NCBI GenBank assembly: GCA_030652255.1
Contig: JAUSAZ010000035.1
Span: forward strand, 17,136-81,135
Length of the DNA stretch: 64,000 bases
DNA from: Myxococcales bacterium
GTDB taxonomy: Bacteria > Myxococcota_A > Polyangia > Polyangiales > Ga0077539
Direction of reading: 5' to 3'
The first letter of the stretch is position 1, and every line of letters starts with the position of its first letter. The position numbers and the translations under genes are program-made. The notes below the pieces were generated by a model. The model saw only the letters and a list, made by a program, of their open reading frames with translations. It searched no databases and was not told the DNA's origin. Shown here one piece after another: positions 1 through 10,621 of the stretch.

Positions 1-1
1 C

Positions 2-979
2 TGGTGGTTCGGCATCACCTTCGTCTCGGCCCTCTTCGCGGCCACGCAGGACATCTTCGTCGACGCCTTTGCGGTGCGCTCCCTCGACGCGCAGGGCCGC
101 GGCTACGGCAACACGGCGCAGGTCGCGGGCTACCGCGTGGGCATCGTCCTCGGCGGCGTCGCGCTGCTCCACTACCAGACCCGCTGGGGCACCGCGCCGA
201 CGCTGCTCGCGTGCGCCGGGCTCATCCTGCTGGCGGGCCTCGGCGCCTTCGCGCTGCGCCACGACCCGCCCGCCCCGGCGCTCGCAGACCCGACGTCGGC
301 GGCGCGCCCGCGGCCCACCGGGGCGGTGCTGCTGCACCAGCTGCGCGCGGTGGTGGCCCGGGACGTGTGGCGCGTCGCGGCGCTGGCGGTGACGTACAAG
401 CTCGGGGCGCACACGGCCGCGGCGCTCATCAAGCCGATGCTGGTCGACCACGGGTGGACCCGCGAGGCCATCAAGGACGCCGTGGTGCTCTACGGCACCG
501 GGGCGTCCATCGTGGGCGCGGCGCTCGGGGGGCTGCTGCACCGCTGGGTGCGGGAGACGCGCGCGCTCGGGCTCGCGGCGGTGGTGCAGGCGGCGTCGAT
601 GGTCCCGCTGGCGGCGGCGGCGATGCGGGGCGCGCCGCCGGGGGTCACCGTCGCGGCCATCGTGGCGGAGCACCTCGCGAGCGGGCTCGGCACCACGGTG
701 CTCTTCGCGGCGCTGATGAGCGCCACGCACCGCGACCGGGCGGCGCTGCACTACACCGTGCTCACCAGCCTCAACGCGGTGGCCATCGCGGTGGGCGGCT
801 ACGCCGGGTCGATCACCGCCGACGCGGCGGGGCTCCCGGCCGCGGTGGGGCTGGCGATGGTGCTCTGCGTCGCGCCCTGCGCGCTGCTGCCGCGGTGGGC
901 GGCGCACGCGTCGCGCAGCGCGGGGCTGGACGAGGCGGAAGTGGAAGAATCGTTGACGGTGCGCGGCGGTTCCCTCTAG
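2..979 (+). CDS. MFS permease, AmpG-like (5' part missing)
   Basis: The frame is open from the first bases of the window to a TGA at 977-979, so about 325 C-terminal residues are visible and the start lies upstream. The stretch ATQDIFVDAFAV, about 12 residues in, is the type of transmembrane signature found in AmpG muropeptide permeases and related acetyl-CoA-transporter-like MFS proteins. Repeated hydrophobic segments with short Arg-containing loops follow, as expected for the remaining helices of a 12-helix inner-membrane carrier. AmpG imports anhydro-muropeptides for peptidoglycan recycling, but the substrate cannot be read from this fragment. The next gene begins about 60 bases downstream on the same strand. 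Confidence 0.7.
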   Translation, partial: WWFGITFVSALFAATQDIFVDAFAVRSLDAQGRGYGNTAQVAGYRVGIVLGGVALLHYQTRWGTAPTLLACAGLILLAGLGAFALRHDPPAPALADPTSAARPRPTGAVLLHQLRAVVARDVWRVAALAVTYKLGAHTAAALIKPMLVDHGWTREAIKDAVVLYGTGASIVGAALGGLLHRWVRETRALGLAAVVQAASMVPLAAAAMRGAPPGVTVAAIVAEHLASGLGTTVLFAALMSATHRDRAALHYTVLTSLNAVAIAVGGYAGSITADAAGLPAAVGLAMVLCVAPCALLPRWAAHASRSAGLDEAEVEESLTVRGGSL

Positions 980-1037
980 GCTGGCGCGGCGCGGCGGGAG
1001 AGGTACTGCACCACGCTCTTGAAGGCCGACAACCTCG

Positions 1038-2159
1038 ATGGACCTCGATGTCGGTTATGTCTGTGCCCACTGTGACTGCTACGCGCCCCTCGGGGCGACG
1101 ATCTGTCCCCGGTGCGCCCGGGCGCTGGGCTTCGATGAGCCCGGCCCCACCATCCCCCCGGCCCGCTTCTCCGTGGCGCCTCCGCCCGAGCCCGAAGAGC
1201 TCATCGAGGCCGACCCGCTGCCTTCGCTCGACCACGTGCTCGAGCCCACCTTCCCCACGCTTGGCGAGGCGGCCCCGGCTCCGCGTTCCGAGCCCGCGGC
1301 GCCGCCCGTCGGGCCCCACAAGATTCCGCTCAGGTTCGTTCCCACGGAGGCGCTGATGGATCAGGCCCGAAGCTACGTCTGCAAGAAGTGTTATTCCCCC
1401 GTGCCGCAGGGCCACAAGTTCTGCGGTCGCTGCGGCGAGCCGGTGCCCCGCGAGGTGCTCGGCGCGCAGACGATCATGTTCAGCAAGATGCTCGAGCCCG
1501 GCAAGGCCAAGCTCGTGCTCATCAAGGGCGAAGGGTTCCAGAGCGACCCCTCCGACGAGACGGCGTACCTGCTCGGCGGGCGGCAGCACCCCTGCGGCCG
1601 CACCCAGGGCGACATCCTCTTCGAGCATGACCCGTGGGTCTCGCCCCTGCACGCGACCTTCTTCTACCGCGACGACGGCAAGCTGGTGATCCGCGACGAG
1701 GCCTCCCTCAACGGGGTCTTCGTGCGGGTGCGCGCGCCGATGCCCATCCAGCCGGGCGACACCTTCCTGGCGGGCGAGCAGGTGTTCCGCCTGGAGACCA
1801 CCCCGCGGCCCTCGGACGGCAACGACGCCGAGGGCACGCAGTTCTACTCGTCGCCGAAGCGGGTCTCGCCCTTCCGGGTGGTGCAGATCCTCCGCAACGG
1901 CATCCTGGCCACGCAGGTGTGCGCCCGCGAGAGCTCCCTCACGGTGGGCCGCGAGGGCTGCGACATGAACTTCCCCAACGACCCGTACATGTCCACCCGC
2001 CACGCGCGCGTCGAGCTCACGGCGCAGGGCGGCTTCGTGCTGCTCGACACGGGCAGCAAGAACGGCACGTACCTCTCGATCCGCGGCGAGCGCGAGCTCA
2101 ACCACGGGGACTACCTCTTCATCGGTCGCGAGCTGCTCCGCGTGGACATCTCCGCTTGA
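1038..2159 (+). CDS. Zinc-ribbon protein with two FHA domains (373 aa)
   Basis: Two CxxC...CxxC zinc ribbons are visible, one at residues 9-27 (CAHC, CPRC) and one at about 114-133 (CKKC, CGRC), separated by a Pro/Glu-rich linker. Two FHA phosphothreonine-binding domains follow, at about 176-255 and 300-372. Both keep the core signature: GR, then SPLHA or STRHA, then SLNG or SKNG. There is no signal peptide or membrane helix, so a cytoplasmic adaptor that reads Ser/Thr phosphorylation is likely. The next gene has the same architecture, which suggests a duplicated pair. No catalytic domain is present and the phosphorylated partner is unknown. Confidence 0.85.
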   Translation: MDLDVGYVCAHCDCYAPLGATICPRCARALGFDEPGPTIPPARFSVAPPPEPEELIEADPLPSLDHVLEPTFPTLGEAAPAPRSEPAAPPVGPHKIPLRFVPTEALMDQARSYVCKKCYSPVPQGHKFCGRCGEPVPREVLGAQTIMFSKMLEPGKAKLVLIKGEGFQSDPSDETAYLLGGRQHPCGRTQGDILFEHDPWVSPLHATFFYRDDGKLVIRDEASLNGVFVRVRAPMPIQPGDTFLAGEQVFRLETTPRPSDGNDAEGTQFYSSPKRVSPFRVVQILRNGILATQVCARESSLTVGREGCDMNFPNDPYMSTRHARVELTAQGGFVLLDTGSKNGTYLSIRGERELNHGDYLFIGRELLRVDISA

Positions 2160-2196
2160 TCAGCTCCCGCAAGTCTCGAATGGATGGAGGCGCGTC

Positions 2197-3459
<1,263 letters not shown>

Positions 3460-3535
3460 AATCCTGACGCTCCGCCTGCGTACACGGCTCCGCGCTCGCG
3501 TGAGCGGCGGGTGCTCGCGTAGCATCGGCGCCCTC

Positions 3536-4960
3536 ATGCGCGCGCTGGTGCTCCCCTCCCTCTTCTTCCTCGGGTCGTCGCTGCTCCCCTCCGTCGCGTC
3601 CGCGCAGACGGGCTGCGCCGACGGGTATGCGGGCTGCGCGAGCGCGCCCATCCACTACGAGCACCGCGAGGGGCTGCCGGTGGAGTTCAACTTCGACACC
3701 GGGTGGGTGCCCGCCCGCTCGCCGGTGCAGGTGCGCATCGAGACGGTGCTCGCGGGCAGCACCCGGGTCTCCCTCGACGGCTCGCTGGTGGGATCGTGGC
3801 CCGAGCCCATGAGCCTGACGGCCGAGCCCACCGCGGGGGGCGGCGCCCTCTCCGTGGACTACGGGCTGGTGTTCCGCGCGCGCGCCCGGCTCGACCTCGA
3901 CATCGGCGTGGCGCCCGTGCGCTGGGAGGGCAACCTCCCGTACCTCCCGATGATCGACTTCCGCGCGATGTCCGCCACCACCTTCCAGCCCTGGGCGTGG
4001 GGCCGCGTGGCGACCATGGGGCGCACGATGCGCCAGCGCGTGGCGGACATCTCCATCACCGACTCCATCATCCGGATTCCGGGCATCTCCGGGGGGTTCA
4101 CGCTCGAGGCGACGGGCGAGGTCGAGGCGGGCTACCGCTCGACGCGCTTCACCTTCGGCGGCCAGGCCGACCCCATCACCCAGGGGATGCTGCGCACGCA
4201 GGCGGTGTTCATGGCCGGGTCCTTCGTGGAGTACGCGCCGGCGCTGGAGGGCGTGCTCGACTACACGGTGGGCGTGCGGCTCTACCCCGCGCTCTACGTC
4301 TCCCTCGCCGGCCGCCGCTGGACCATCGGGCTCCCGGAGATCCCGGTGAACGTCGGGCCGGTGCCGCGCGACCTGCGCTTCGACCCGTCGCTGGCCCGCC
4401 TCGGGCTCCCGGACATCCAGAGCGACATGGCCACGGTGGACTTCGGCGAGGTGACCCTCGGCCGCTCGACGGAGCGCGACGTCACCCTTCGCAACGTGGG
4501 CGAGGGCGACGGGCGGCTGCTGTCCATCGCGGGCGACGGGCCCTTCACGTCGCCGACGAGCTCGCGCCCGCTGCCCGTGAGCTCGCGCTCGACGGTGGTG
4601 GTGACCTTCATGCCGGTGCGCCCGGGGCCCGTCGAGGGGACGATGGTGATCACCACCAACGACCCCGACAACCCCCGGGTGCGGGTGGCGGTGCGGGGCG
4701 TCGGCGTGGCGCCGCCGATGGTGGAGGTCGACGCGGGCCCCATGGTGGTCGCGGAGGACGGCGGGGTGGTCGCGGAGGACGGCGGGGTTCCGCCGGCGCT
4801 GACGGGCACCGACGACGGCGGATGCGGGTGCTCGGTGCCCGGGCCGACACGCAAGGGGCCGGGTTGGATGGCCGCGCTGCTGGGGTTTGGTGTATGGGGG
4901 GCCGCGCGCCGGTCCCGAAGGGGGGCGGCGAGGCGACGGAAGACGGAGGAGAGACCATGA
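3536..4960 (+). CDS. Secreted protein with ASH-like domain and MYXO-CTERM-like tail (474 aa)
   Basis: The ATG at 3536 opens a clear signal peptide that ends near VASAQ (residue 23). The middle is rich in beta structure and not recognised. Residues about 298-395 form an ASH-like immunoglobulin fold: VDFGEVTLG, then NVGEGDG, then ITTNDPDNPRV. After an Asp/Gly-rich linker come CGCSVPG, a hydrophobic stretch (WMAALLGFGVWGA) and an Arg cluster. This matches the Cys, helix, basic-tail plan of the MYXO-CTERM surface-sorting signals of Myxococcota. The protein is therefore probably exported and anchored at the cell surface. Its stop overlaps the next start by four bases (ATGA). Confidence 0.75.
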   Translation: MRALVLPSLFFLGSSLLPSVASAQTGCADGYAGCASAPIHYEHREGLPVEFNFDTGWVPARSPVQVRIETVLAGSTRVSLDGSLVGSWPEPMSLTAEPTAGGGALSVDYGLVFRARARLDLDIGVAPVRWEGNLPYLPMIDFRAMSATTFQPWAWGRVATMGRTMRQRVADISITDSIIRIPGISGGFTLEATGEVEAGYRSTRFTFGGQADPITQGMLRTQAVFMAGSFVEYAPALEGVLDYTVGVRLYPALYVSLAGRRWTIGLPEIPVNVGPVPRDLRFDPSLARLGLPDIQSDMATVDFGEVTLGRSTERDVTLRNVGEGDGRLLSIAGDGPFTSPTSSRPLPVSSRSTVVVTFMPVRPGPVEGTMVITTNDPDNPRVRVAVRGVGVAPPMVEVDAGPMVVAEDGGVVAEDGGVPPALTGTDDGGCGCSVPGPTRKGPGWMAALLGFGVWGAARRSRRGAARRRKTEERP

Positions 4961-6024
4961 AGCTTGAGGTTCGCATCGAGCGCACGCGCGCCCCGAAGGC
5001 CCATCCCCCCGAGAGCGAGCTCGGCTTCGGGCGCCACTTCACCGACCACATGCTGCTCGTCGACTTCCACGACGGCCGCGGGTGGAGCGACGCGCGCGTG
5101 GTGCCCTACGGCCCCCTCTCGCTCGACCCGGCGGCGGCGGTGCTGCACTACGGCCAGGCGATGTTCGAGGGCGCCAAGGCCATCCGCGGCGACGACGGGG
5201 CGGTGCGCCTCTTCCGCCTCGAGCGCCACTGCGAGCGCATGGCCAGCGGGGCGCCGCGGCTGTGCATGCCGTCGCCCGACCCCGAGATGCTCGCCCACGC
5301 CATCACCGAGCTGGTGAAGGTCGAGGAGGCGTGGGTGCCCCGCGCGCGCAACACGGCGCTGTATATCCGCCCGACCCTGGTGGCGACGGAGCCCTTCCTC
5401 GGGGTGCGCCCGGCCAACCAGTACCTGCTGTACGTGATCCTCTCGCCGGTGGGCTCGTACTACGGCGGCGACACGCTCAAGCCGGTGCGCATCTGGGTCG
5501 AGACCCAGCAGACGCGCGCGGCGAAGGGCGGCCTCGGGGCCGTGAAGGCGGGCGCCAACTACGCGTCGAGCTTGCAAGCGGCGATGCGCGCCAAGAAGGA
5601 GGGCTACGACCAGGTGCTGTGGCTCGACGGCGCGAAGCACGAGATGCTCGAAGAGGTCGGCACCATGAACCTCTTCCTGGTGCTGGGCGACGAGCTGGTG
5701 ACCCCGGCGCTGGGCGACACCATCCTGTCCGGCGTCACGCGCGACTGCATCCTCACGCTGGCGCGGGCGCGGGGCATCAAGGTCACCGAGCGGCCGCTGA
5801 GCCTCGCCGAGATCATCGCGGCGCACGACAGCGGCAAGCTGAAGGAGGTCTTCGGCAGCGGCACGGCGGCGGTGGTGAGCCCCGTGTCCGAGCTGGTGAC
5901 GGCCGACCGGCGGATGATCGTCGGCGACGGCGTCGGCCCCATCGGGCAGTCGTTCTATGACGAGCTCACGGCCATCCAGCGCGGCGCCAAGCGCGACGAG
6001 CACGGCTGGCTGACGACGCTCTGA
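4957..6024 (+). CDS. ilvE: Branched-chain amino acid aminotransferase (355 aa)
   Basis: This is a fold-type IV PLP aminotransferase that interconverts valine, leucine and isoleucine with their 2-oxo acids, using glutamate/2-oxoglutarate. The PLP lysine is Lys197 in AVKAGANYASS, which matches the KAGGNY motif of IlvE. The family signature continues with LWLDG and EVGTMNLFLV. The length and the N-terminal ELGFGRHFTDHM segment resemble the longer BCAT2-type enzymes rather than E. coli IlvE. The ATG at 4957 overlaps the preceding stop, so translation is probably coupled even though the upstream gene encodes a secreted protein. A D-amino-acid or other class IV activity is less likely given the length and motifs. 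Confidence 0.9.
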   Translation: MKLEVRIERTRAPKAHPPESELGFGRHFTDHMLLVDFHDGRGWSDARVVPYGPLSLDPAAAVLHYGQAMFEGAKAIRGDDGAVRLFRLERHCERMASGAPRLCMPSPDPEMLAHAITELVKVEEAWVPRARNTALYIRPTLVATEPFLGVRPANQYLLYVILSPVGSYYGGDTLKPVRIWVETQQTRAAKGGLGAVKAGANYASSLQAAMRAKKEGYDQVLWLDGAKHEMLEEVGTMNLFLVLGDELVTPALGDTILSGVTRDCILTLARARGIKVTERPLSLAEIIAAHDSGKLKEVFGSGTAAVVSPVSELVTADRRMIVGDGVGPIGQSFYDELTAIQRGAKRDEHGWLTTL

Positions 6025-6060
6025 GGGGCATCTCCCCCCGCTCCGCCCCACGCTCGTGCC

Positions 6061-6477
6061 ATGACCGTCCACCGCGCCTCCATCGAGCTCCGCACCGCCG
6101 GCCGCGGGACCTACGCCATCACCGACCGGGTGCAGTCCGCCGTCGCGGCCTCCGGCCTGCGCGAGGGGCTCTGCAACGTGTTCGTCCACCACACGAGCGC
6201 GTCGCTCATCCTGTGCGAAAACGCCTCCCCCGACGTGCGCCGCGACCTCGAGACCTTCTTCGCCGCGCTCGTCCCCGACGGCGATCGCCGCTACGTGCAC
6301 ACCGACGAGGGCGACGACGACATGCCCGCCCACGTCCGCAGCGTGCTCACCGGCTCCACCCTCACGATCCCCGTCGCCGACGGCCGCTGCGACCTCGGCA
6401 CCTGGCAGGGCGTCTACCTCTGGGAGCACCGCCGCGCGCCCCACACCCGCCGCGTGACCGTCACCGTCCTCGGCTGA
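6061..6477 (+). CDS. yjbQ: YjbQ / UPF0047 family protein (138 aa)
   Basis: This is a compact protein of the YjbQ family, often annotated as secondary thiamine-phosphate synthase because some members complement thiE loss; the physiological role is uncertain. The signature is clear: FVHHTSASLILCENA, a HTDEGDDDMPAH segment with the conserved acidic residues and His, and DLGTWQGVYLWEHR near the C terminus. The length is normal for the family. It starts 36 bases after the aminotransferase stop on the same strand. No membrane or export signal is present, so it is cytoplasmic. Confidence 0.9.
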   Translation: MTVHRASIELRTAGRGTYAITDRVQSAVAASGLREGLCNVFVHHTSASLILCENASPDVRRDLETFFAALVPDGDRRYVHTDEGDDDMPAHVRSVLTGSTLTIPVADGRCDLGTWQGVYLWEHRRAPHTRRVTVTVLG

Positions 6478-6559
6478 CCCTCACAGCCCCCCTCTGGCGC
6501 GGCGCTTCCCTCGACGGCGATGGCCCGTGTAGGGTCGAGCGTCGGAGGGTCTTGCGCCG

Positions 6560-8653
6560 ATGGCCACACTGCGACGGGACGGCTGGGATACGTGGGTTCG
6601 GGTCGCGGCCGTCGCGGCGCTGACGGGCTGCAGCGGCGAGTCCGTCGTCGCCGTCGACGCGCAGACCGCCGCGCCCGACCTCGGCGCTACAACCGATGTG
6701 GTCGTCGACGTCGGCACCCTCGATCGACCCACCCCCGACGCGGGCGCACCCGACGCGGGCGCACCCGACGTCCCGCCCCTCGACACGCCGCCGTTTCGTT
6801 GCAGCGCTCGCGCCGACTGCGCGGGCAACGCCGAGGGGCCCGCCTGCGACGTCGCGACGGGTCGCTGCGTGCCCTGCACCCCCGCCGACGACGCCTGCGC
6901 GGCGGGCTCCTACTGCGCCCCCACCAACACGTGCTCGCCCGGGTGTCGCGACGACGGCGCCTGCATCACCGCGACGGACGCCGGGGTCGATCGGGGCCGC
7001 TGCGACCCTGGCACCCGCCAGTGCGTGGCCTGCGCGTCGGACGATCACTGCCCGCCCGGCAACCTCTGCGTGGGCAACGTCTGCGTGGCCGGGTGCTCCG
7101 CCGCGCGCGGGTGCCCGACGGGCAGCTCGTGCTGCGAGGGCGCCTGCGTCGACCTCCAGTCGAGCGTGGCGGCCTGCGGCGCGTGCGGCGCCCGCTGCGC
7201 CGTCCCCAACGGCACGGCGAGCTGCCAGAACGCCCGGTGCACCGTCGCGGTCTGCACCCTGCCCTTCGCGGACTGTGACCGCAGCGCGAGCAACGGCTGC
7301 GAGGCCGACACCCGCAGCGACATGGCCCACTGCGGCGGATGCGGGGCGACCTGCGACGCGCGGCCCAACACCGTGGCGACCTGCGCGCTCGGGCGCTGCG
7401 TGCGGGAGTGCGTCGCGGGCTACGCCGACTGCGACGGCGACGCGGGCAACGGCTGCGAGGTCGACACCCGCAGCGACGTCGCCCACTGCGGCGCCTGCCG
7501 GGCGGGGTGCTCGCCGCCCAACGCGACGGCGGCGTGCGAGGCCGGGCGGTGCTCCGTCGCCCGCTGCGCCGCGGGCTTCGCCGACTGCGACGGCAGCGCG
7601 GCCAACGGCTGCGAGGTCGACACGCTCACCGCGGTCTCGCACTGCGGGTCGTGCGGGGCGCGGTGCGCGTCGCTGCCCAACGCCTTCCCGGGGTGTACGG
7701 GCGGCGCCTGCGTGACGTCGTGCCTCATGGGCTTCCAGGACTGCGACGGCAGCGCGGCCAACGGCTGCGAGGCCGACCTGCGGAGCGACCTCGCGAACTG
7801 CGGCGCGTGCCGGTCGTCGTGCGCGCTGCCCAACGCGACCGGGGCCTGCGCGATGGGCGGGTGCGTCGTCGGCGCCTGCGCGACGGGCTTCGGCGACTGC
7901 GACGGCAGCGCGTCCAACGGGTGCGAGGTCGACCTCGGGGCGAGCGCCGCGCACTGCGGGGCCTGCGGGACGGCCTGCGCCGCGGGCGATGTCTGCGCGG
8001 GCGGCCGGTGCGGGCCCGACCTCTCCCCGGGGAGGCTCGCGTGGTACCGCTTCGACGGCTCGCTCGCCGACTCGGTGCGGGGCGCCGCGGGCCTCGGCGT
8101 CGCGGGGGGCAGCGCGAGCGCCTACGTCGCGGGCCGTCACGGCGGCGCGCTGTCGCTGTCGGGGAGCGCGTTCGTGGACGTCCCGGACCTGCCCGAGCAG
8201 CACGCGGTCACGGTGGCGGCGTGGGTGCGCGATGTCACGCGCCCGGGGCCCATCGTCGACGCCTGGACGCGCACGGAGAACTACCTCCTCCAGGCCGCCA
8301 GCGTGAGCGGCGCGGTGCGGCTGTCGGGCGGCTTCCACGACTGGCCCGACACCGCCTCCGTCTTCCCGGAGATCCACGTCACCTCGGGGGTGGCGGTGCC
8401 CGCGGACCGCTGGCACCTCGGCGTCGCGACCTACGATGGCGGCACGCTGCGGCTCTACGCCGACGCGGTGCTCCAGGGCAGCGCGACCACCAACCGCGGC
8501 GCGGCGTACTCCTCTCCGGGCGCCCGGGTCGCCGACCTGCGCATCGGCGTCGACCGCAACGGCGCCACCCTCGCGGCGACCATCGACGAGGTCATGATCT
8601 GGAACCGCGCGCTCTCGCAGCGGGAGATCAGCGCCCTCTACGAAGCGCCGTAG
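6560..8653 (+). CDS. Cys-rich repeat lipoprotein with C-terminal LamG-like domain (697 aa)
   Basis: The N-terminal hydrophobic run ends in a lipobox (ALTGC, Cys24). A linker built of DAGAPDAGAPD units follows. From about residue 75 to 490 the protein is Cys-rich. The later part repeats a unit of about 50 residues with the pattern DCDGSAANGCEVDT, then HCGACGARC, then PNA, then CxxGxC, the disulfide-type unit common in surface proteins of this group. Residues about 495-690 look like a LamG/concanavalin-type sandwich (LAWYRFDGSLADS, then VAAWVRD, then IDEVMIWNRALS), suggesting carbohydrate or polymer binding. It is a predicted surface lipoprotein; the ligand is unknown. It ends 14 bases from the convergent neighbour. 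Confidence 0.75.
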   Translation: MATLRRDGWDTWVRVAAVAALTGCSGESVVAVDAQTAAPDLGATTDVVVDVGTLDRPTPDAGAPDAGAPDVPPLDTPPFRCSARADCAGNAEGPACDVATGRCVPCTPADDACAAGSYCAPTNTCSPGCRDDGACITATDAGVDRGRCDPGTRQCVACASDDHCPPGNLCVGNVCVAGCSAARGCPTGSSCCEGACVDLQSSVAACGACGARCAVPNGTASCQNARCTVAVCTLPFADCDRSASNGCEADTRSDMAHCGGCGATCDARPNTVATCALGRCVRECVAGYADCDGDAGNGCEVDTRSDVAHCGACRAGCSPPNATAACEAGRCSVARCAAGFADCDGSAANGCEVDTLTAVSHCGSCGARCASLPNAFPGCTGGACVTSCLMGFQDCDGSAANGCEADLRSDLANCGACRSSCALPNATGACAMGGCVVGACATGFGDCDGSASNGCEVDLGASAAHCGACGTACAAGDVCAGGRCGPDLSPGRLAWYRFDGSLADSVRGAAGLGVAGGSASAYVAGRHGGALSLSGSAFVDVPDLPEQHAVTVAAWVRDVTRPGPIVDAWTRTENYLLQAASVSGAVRLSGGFHDWPDTASVFPEIHVTSGVAVPADRWHLGVATYDGGTLRLYADAVLQGSATTNRGAAYSSPGARVADLRIGVDRNGATLAATIDEVMIWNRALSQREISALYEAP

Positions 8654-8667
8654 CGCTCGGCGGCGCG

Positions 8668-9396
8668 TCAGGGCTGGAGGTAGCCCACGAGGCTGAGGCC
8701 GACGGAGGCGCCGACGAGGTGCTCGGCGGCTTCGAGCGGGGGGTTGACGCGGCTGGCGGTGAAGGTGAGGTCGCCGAGGAGGCGCTCGCGGCGCACGACC
8801 CGCCCGGACAGCACGAGGCTGGCCGAGCGCCCGAGGGCCACCTCGGCCCCGAGGCCCGCCGACACGTCGAAGAAGAACATCCCGTCGGCGGGGCAGTCGT
8901 CGCCGGGGAGCGGCGCGCGGCTGCGGAGCGAGGCGTTGAGCGCGCCCAGCCCGACGCCCCCGAGCAGGAACACCTGCACGGTGTGATAGGGCAGCAGGAA
9001 GAAGCGCGCGTCGAGGGTGGTGCCGAAGTCGATGACGGTGTCGGGGCCGTCGAGGCGCTGCATCTCGCCGCCGCCCATGCCCAGGCCGACGTCGATGGCG
9101 AGGCGGGCGACGGGTCGGAAGACGAGGCCCACCTCGCCGCGGGTGCGCTGGAGCCGGCCGCGCGGGAGCATCAGCTGATCGACGCGGAGGAACATCCCCG
9201 CGCCCACGCGCGTGCCTCGCAGCGCCGGCTCCGAGCGCGGGCGCCCCGGGGCTGGAGCGCCGCTGGACTGCGCCGTGGCCAGGGCCGGCATCATGGCCAG
9301 GGTCGCACCTGCCGCTGCCGCTGCGAGCCACCGCGGAAGTCGACCCCAGGGGTACCCCCCCGACGCAGAACGACGAGGACCATGCAACGCCACCAT
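8668..9396 (-). CDS. Predicted outer-membrane beta-barrel-type protein (242 aa)
   Basis: A long n-region is followed by a hydrophobic core (WLAAAAAGATLAMM) and a cleavage-type site ALATAQ near residue 43. The mature part alternates polar and hydrophobic residues with many Gly, for example VGLGMGGGEM and VFLLGGVGLGALN, which is typical of small outer-membrane barrels. Two Cys residues or fewer are visible and there is no catalytic motif. The closest known class is the OmpW/porin-like or 'outer membrane beta-barrel' hypothetical proteins. It is transcribed divergently from the AI-2E permease and convergently with the LamG lipoprotein. The function is unknown. Confidence 0.5.
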   Translation of the reverse strand: MVALHGPRRSASGGYPWGRLPRWLAAAAAGATLAMMPALATAQSSGAPAPGRPRSEPALRGTRVGAGMFLRVDQLMLPRGRLQRTRGEVGLVFRPVARLAIDVGLGMGGGEMQRLDGPDTVIDFGTTLDARFFLLPYHTVQVFLLGGVGLGALNASLRSRAPLPGDDCPADGMFFFDVSAGLGAEVALGRSASLVLSGRVVRRERLLGDLTFTASRVNPPLEAAEHLVGASVGLSLVGYLQP

Positions 9397-9539
9397 AGGA
9401 GTCCGTGTGTGGGGGCCTGGCCATGGAAGTCAACCCGCGGCCGACCGCGATGCCCTCAAGAACTCCGGGGGCTCGGTGCCGTGCGCGCTGGTCCGCCGCC
9501 GCTTGCGCTTGCGGCCGGATGCCCGAGAGAGGGGAGGCC

Positions 9540-10601
9540 ATGGAAGCGGCCGGGAAGGCAGATCGGTGTCCCCGCTCCGTGGGGGTGTTCGCGGCGCTCG
9601 GGAGCGTCGCCCTCGCGTCCTGGCTCCTCGGCTGGGTGATCGACGTCGTCCTCCTCGCCTTCGCGGGGTTGCTGCTCGGGCTCTTCCTCCGGGGCGTCGC
9701 CGACTGGCTCGCGGCGCGCACGAAGCTCCCGCCGCGCCTGGGCGTCGCCGCGGTCTGCCTGGCGATCATCGCGGCGCTGGCGGCCTTCATGTGGCTGGCC
9801 GCGCCCTCGGTCGGCCGCGAGGTCGAGGAGCTCGTCCGGCGGCTCCCGCGCGCCTTCGAGACCCTGCGCGCGAGCCTCGAGGGGCACAGCCTGGGGCGGT
9901 GGCTGATCGAGCGCACGCGGGACTCCGCGGACCGCCTCTCCGGCCGCGACGCGCTCGGGCGCGCAGGGGGGCTGTTCTCCTCCACGGCGGGCGCCCTCGC
10001 GAGCGTCATCGTGTTCCTCTTCGTGGGGCTCTTCGTGGCGCTCGACCCGGAGACGTACCGCGAGGGGGTGCTCCGCCTCGTGCCGTTGCACCGCCGCGCG
10101 CGGGCGCGCTTCGTCCTCGGGCGCACCACCCATGTGCTGCAACGGTGGATCCTCGGGAAGCTGGTCGCCATGGGCGCCATCGGGGTACTCACCTGGCTCG
10201 GGCTCCTGCTCCTCGGCATCCCCCTCGCGCCGACCCTGGCGCTCCTCGCCGCCCTGCTCACCTTCATCCCGAACTTCGGCCCGGCGCTCGCGATGGTGCC
10301 GCCCGCCCTGCTCGCCCTGATGGAGGGCCCCGAGCGCGCGGCGTACGTCATCGCGCTCTACCTCGGCGTGCAGATCGTGGAGAGCTACGTGCTGACCCCG
10401 CTGCTCCAGAAGCAGACGACGTCGCTGCCGCCCGCGCTCACCATCGTCGCCCAGGTCATGATGGCCTCGCTGGCGGGGGGCATCGGCGTCGTGGTAGCGA
10501 CGCCGCTCACGGCCGTGGCGCTGGTGGCGGTGAGGCACCTGTACGTCGAGGACGCGCTGGGCGACCGGGAGGACGCGGAGTCGGTCGCCGCGGGTCGATG
10601 A
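9540..10601 (+). CDS. AI-2E family transporter / PerM-like permease (353 aa)
   Basis: The ATG at 9540 is preceded by GAGAGGGGAGG, a strong ribosome-binding site; the frame is open further upstream, but that part does not look like coding sequence for this family. The protein has about eight hydrophobic segments with a central soluble region (residues about 70-150). It carries the AI-2E signatures TFIPNFGPALA and VESYVLTPLLQ. Family members include TqsA, linked to autoinducer-2 export, and PerM and proton/sodium antiporters, so the substrate is undecided. The stop overlaps a possible ATG of the next gene (ATGA at 10598-10601). Confidence 0.85.
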   Translation: MEAAGKADRCPRSVGVFAALGSVALASWLLGWVIDVVLLAFAGLLLGLFLRGVADWLAARTKLPPRLGVAAVCLAIIAALAAFMWLAAPSVGREVEELVRRLPRAFETLRASLEGHSLGRWLIERTRDSADRLSGRDALGRAGGLFSSTAGALASVIVFLFVGLFVALDPETYREGVLRLVPLHRRARARFVLGRTTHVLQRWILGKLVAMGAIGVLTWLGLLLLGIPLAPTLALLAALLTFIPNFGPALAMVPPALLALMEGPERAAYVIALYLGVQIVESYVLTPLLQKQTTSLPPALTIVAQVMMASLAGGIGVVVATPLTAVALVAVRHLYVEDALGDREDAESVAAGR

Positions 10602-10621
10602 GGACCACCAAAGGACACCCG

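Noticed and set aside
6461..10351. Very long open frame on the minus strand, nearly 1300 codons, antisense to several genes
   Set aside because: It lies opposite the clearly coding YjbQ end, LamG lipoprotein and AI-2E permease, and its translation is Arg/Ala/His low complexity without domains. High GC removes stop codons from shadow frames.
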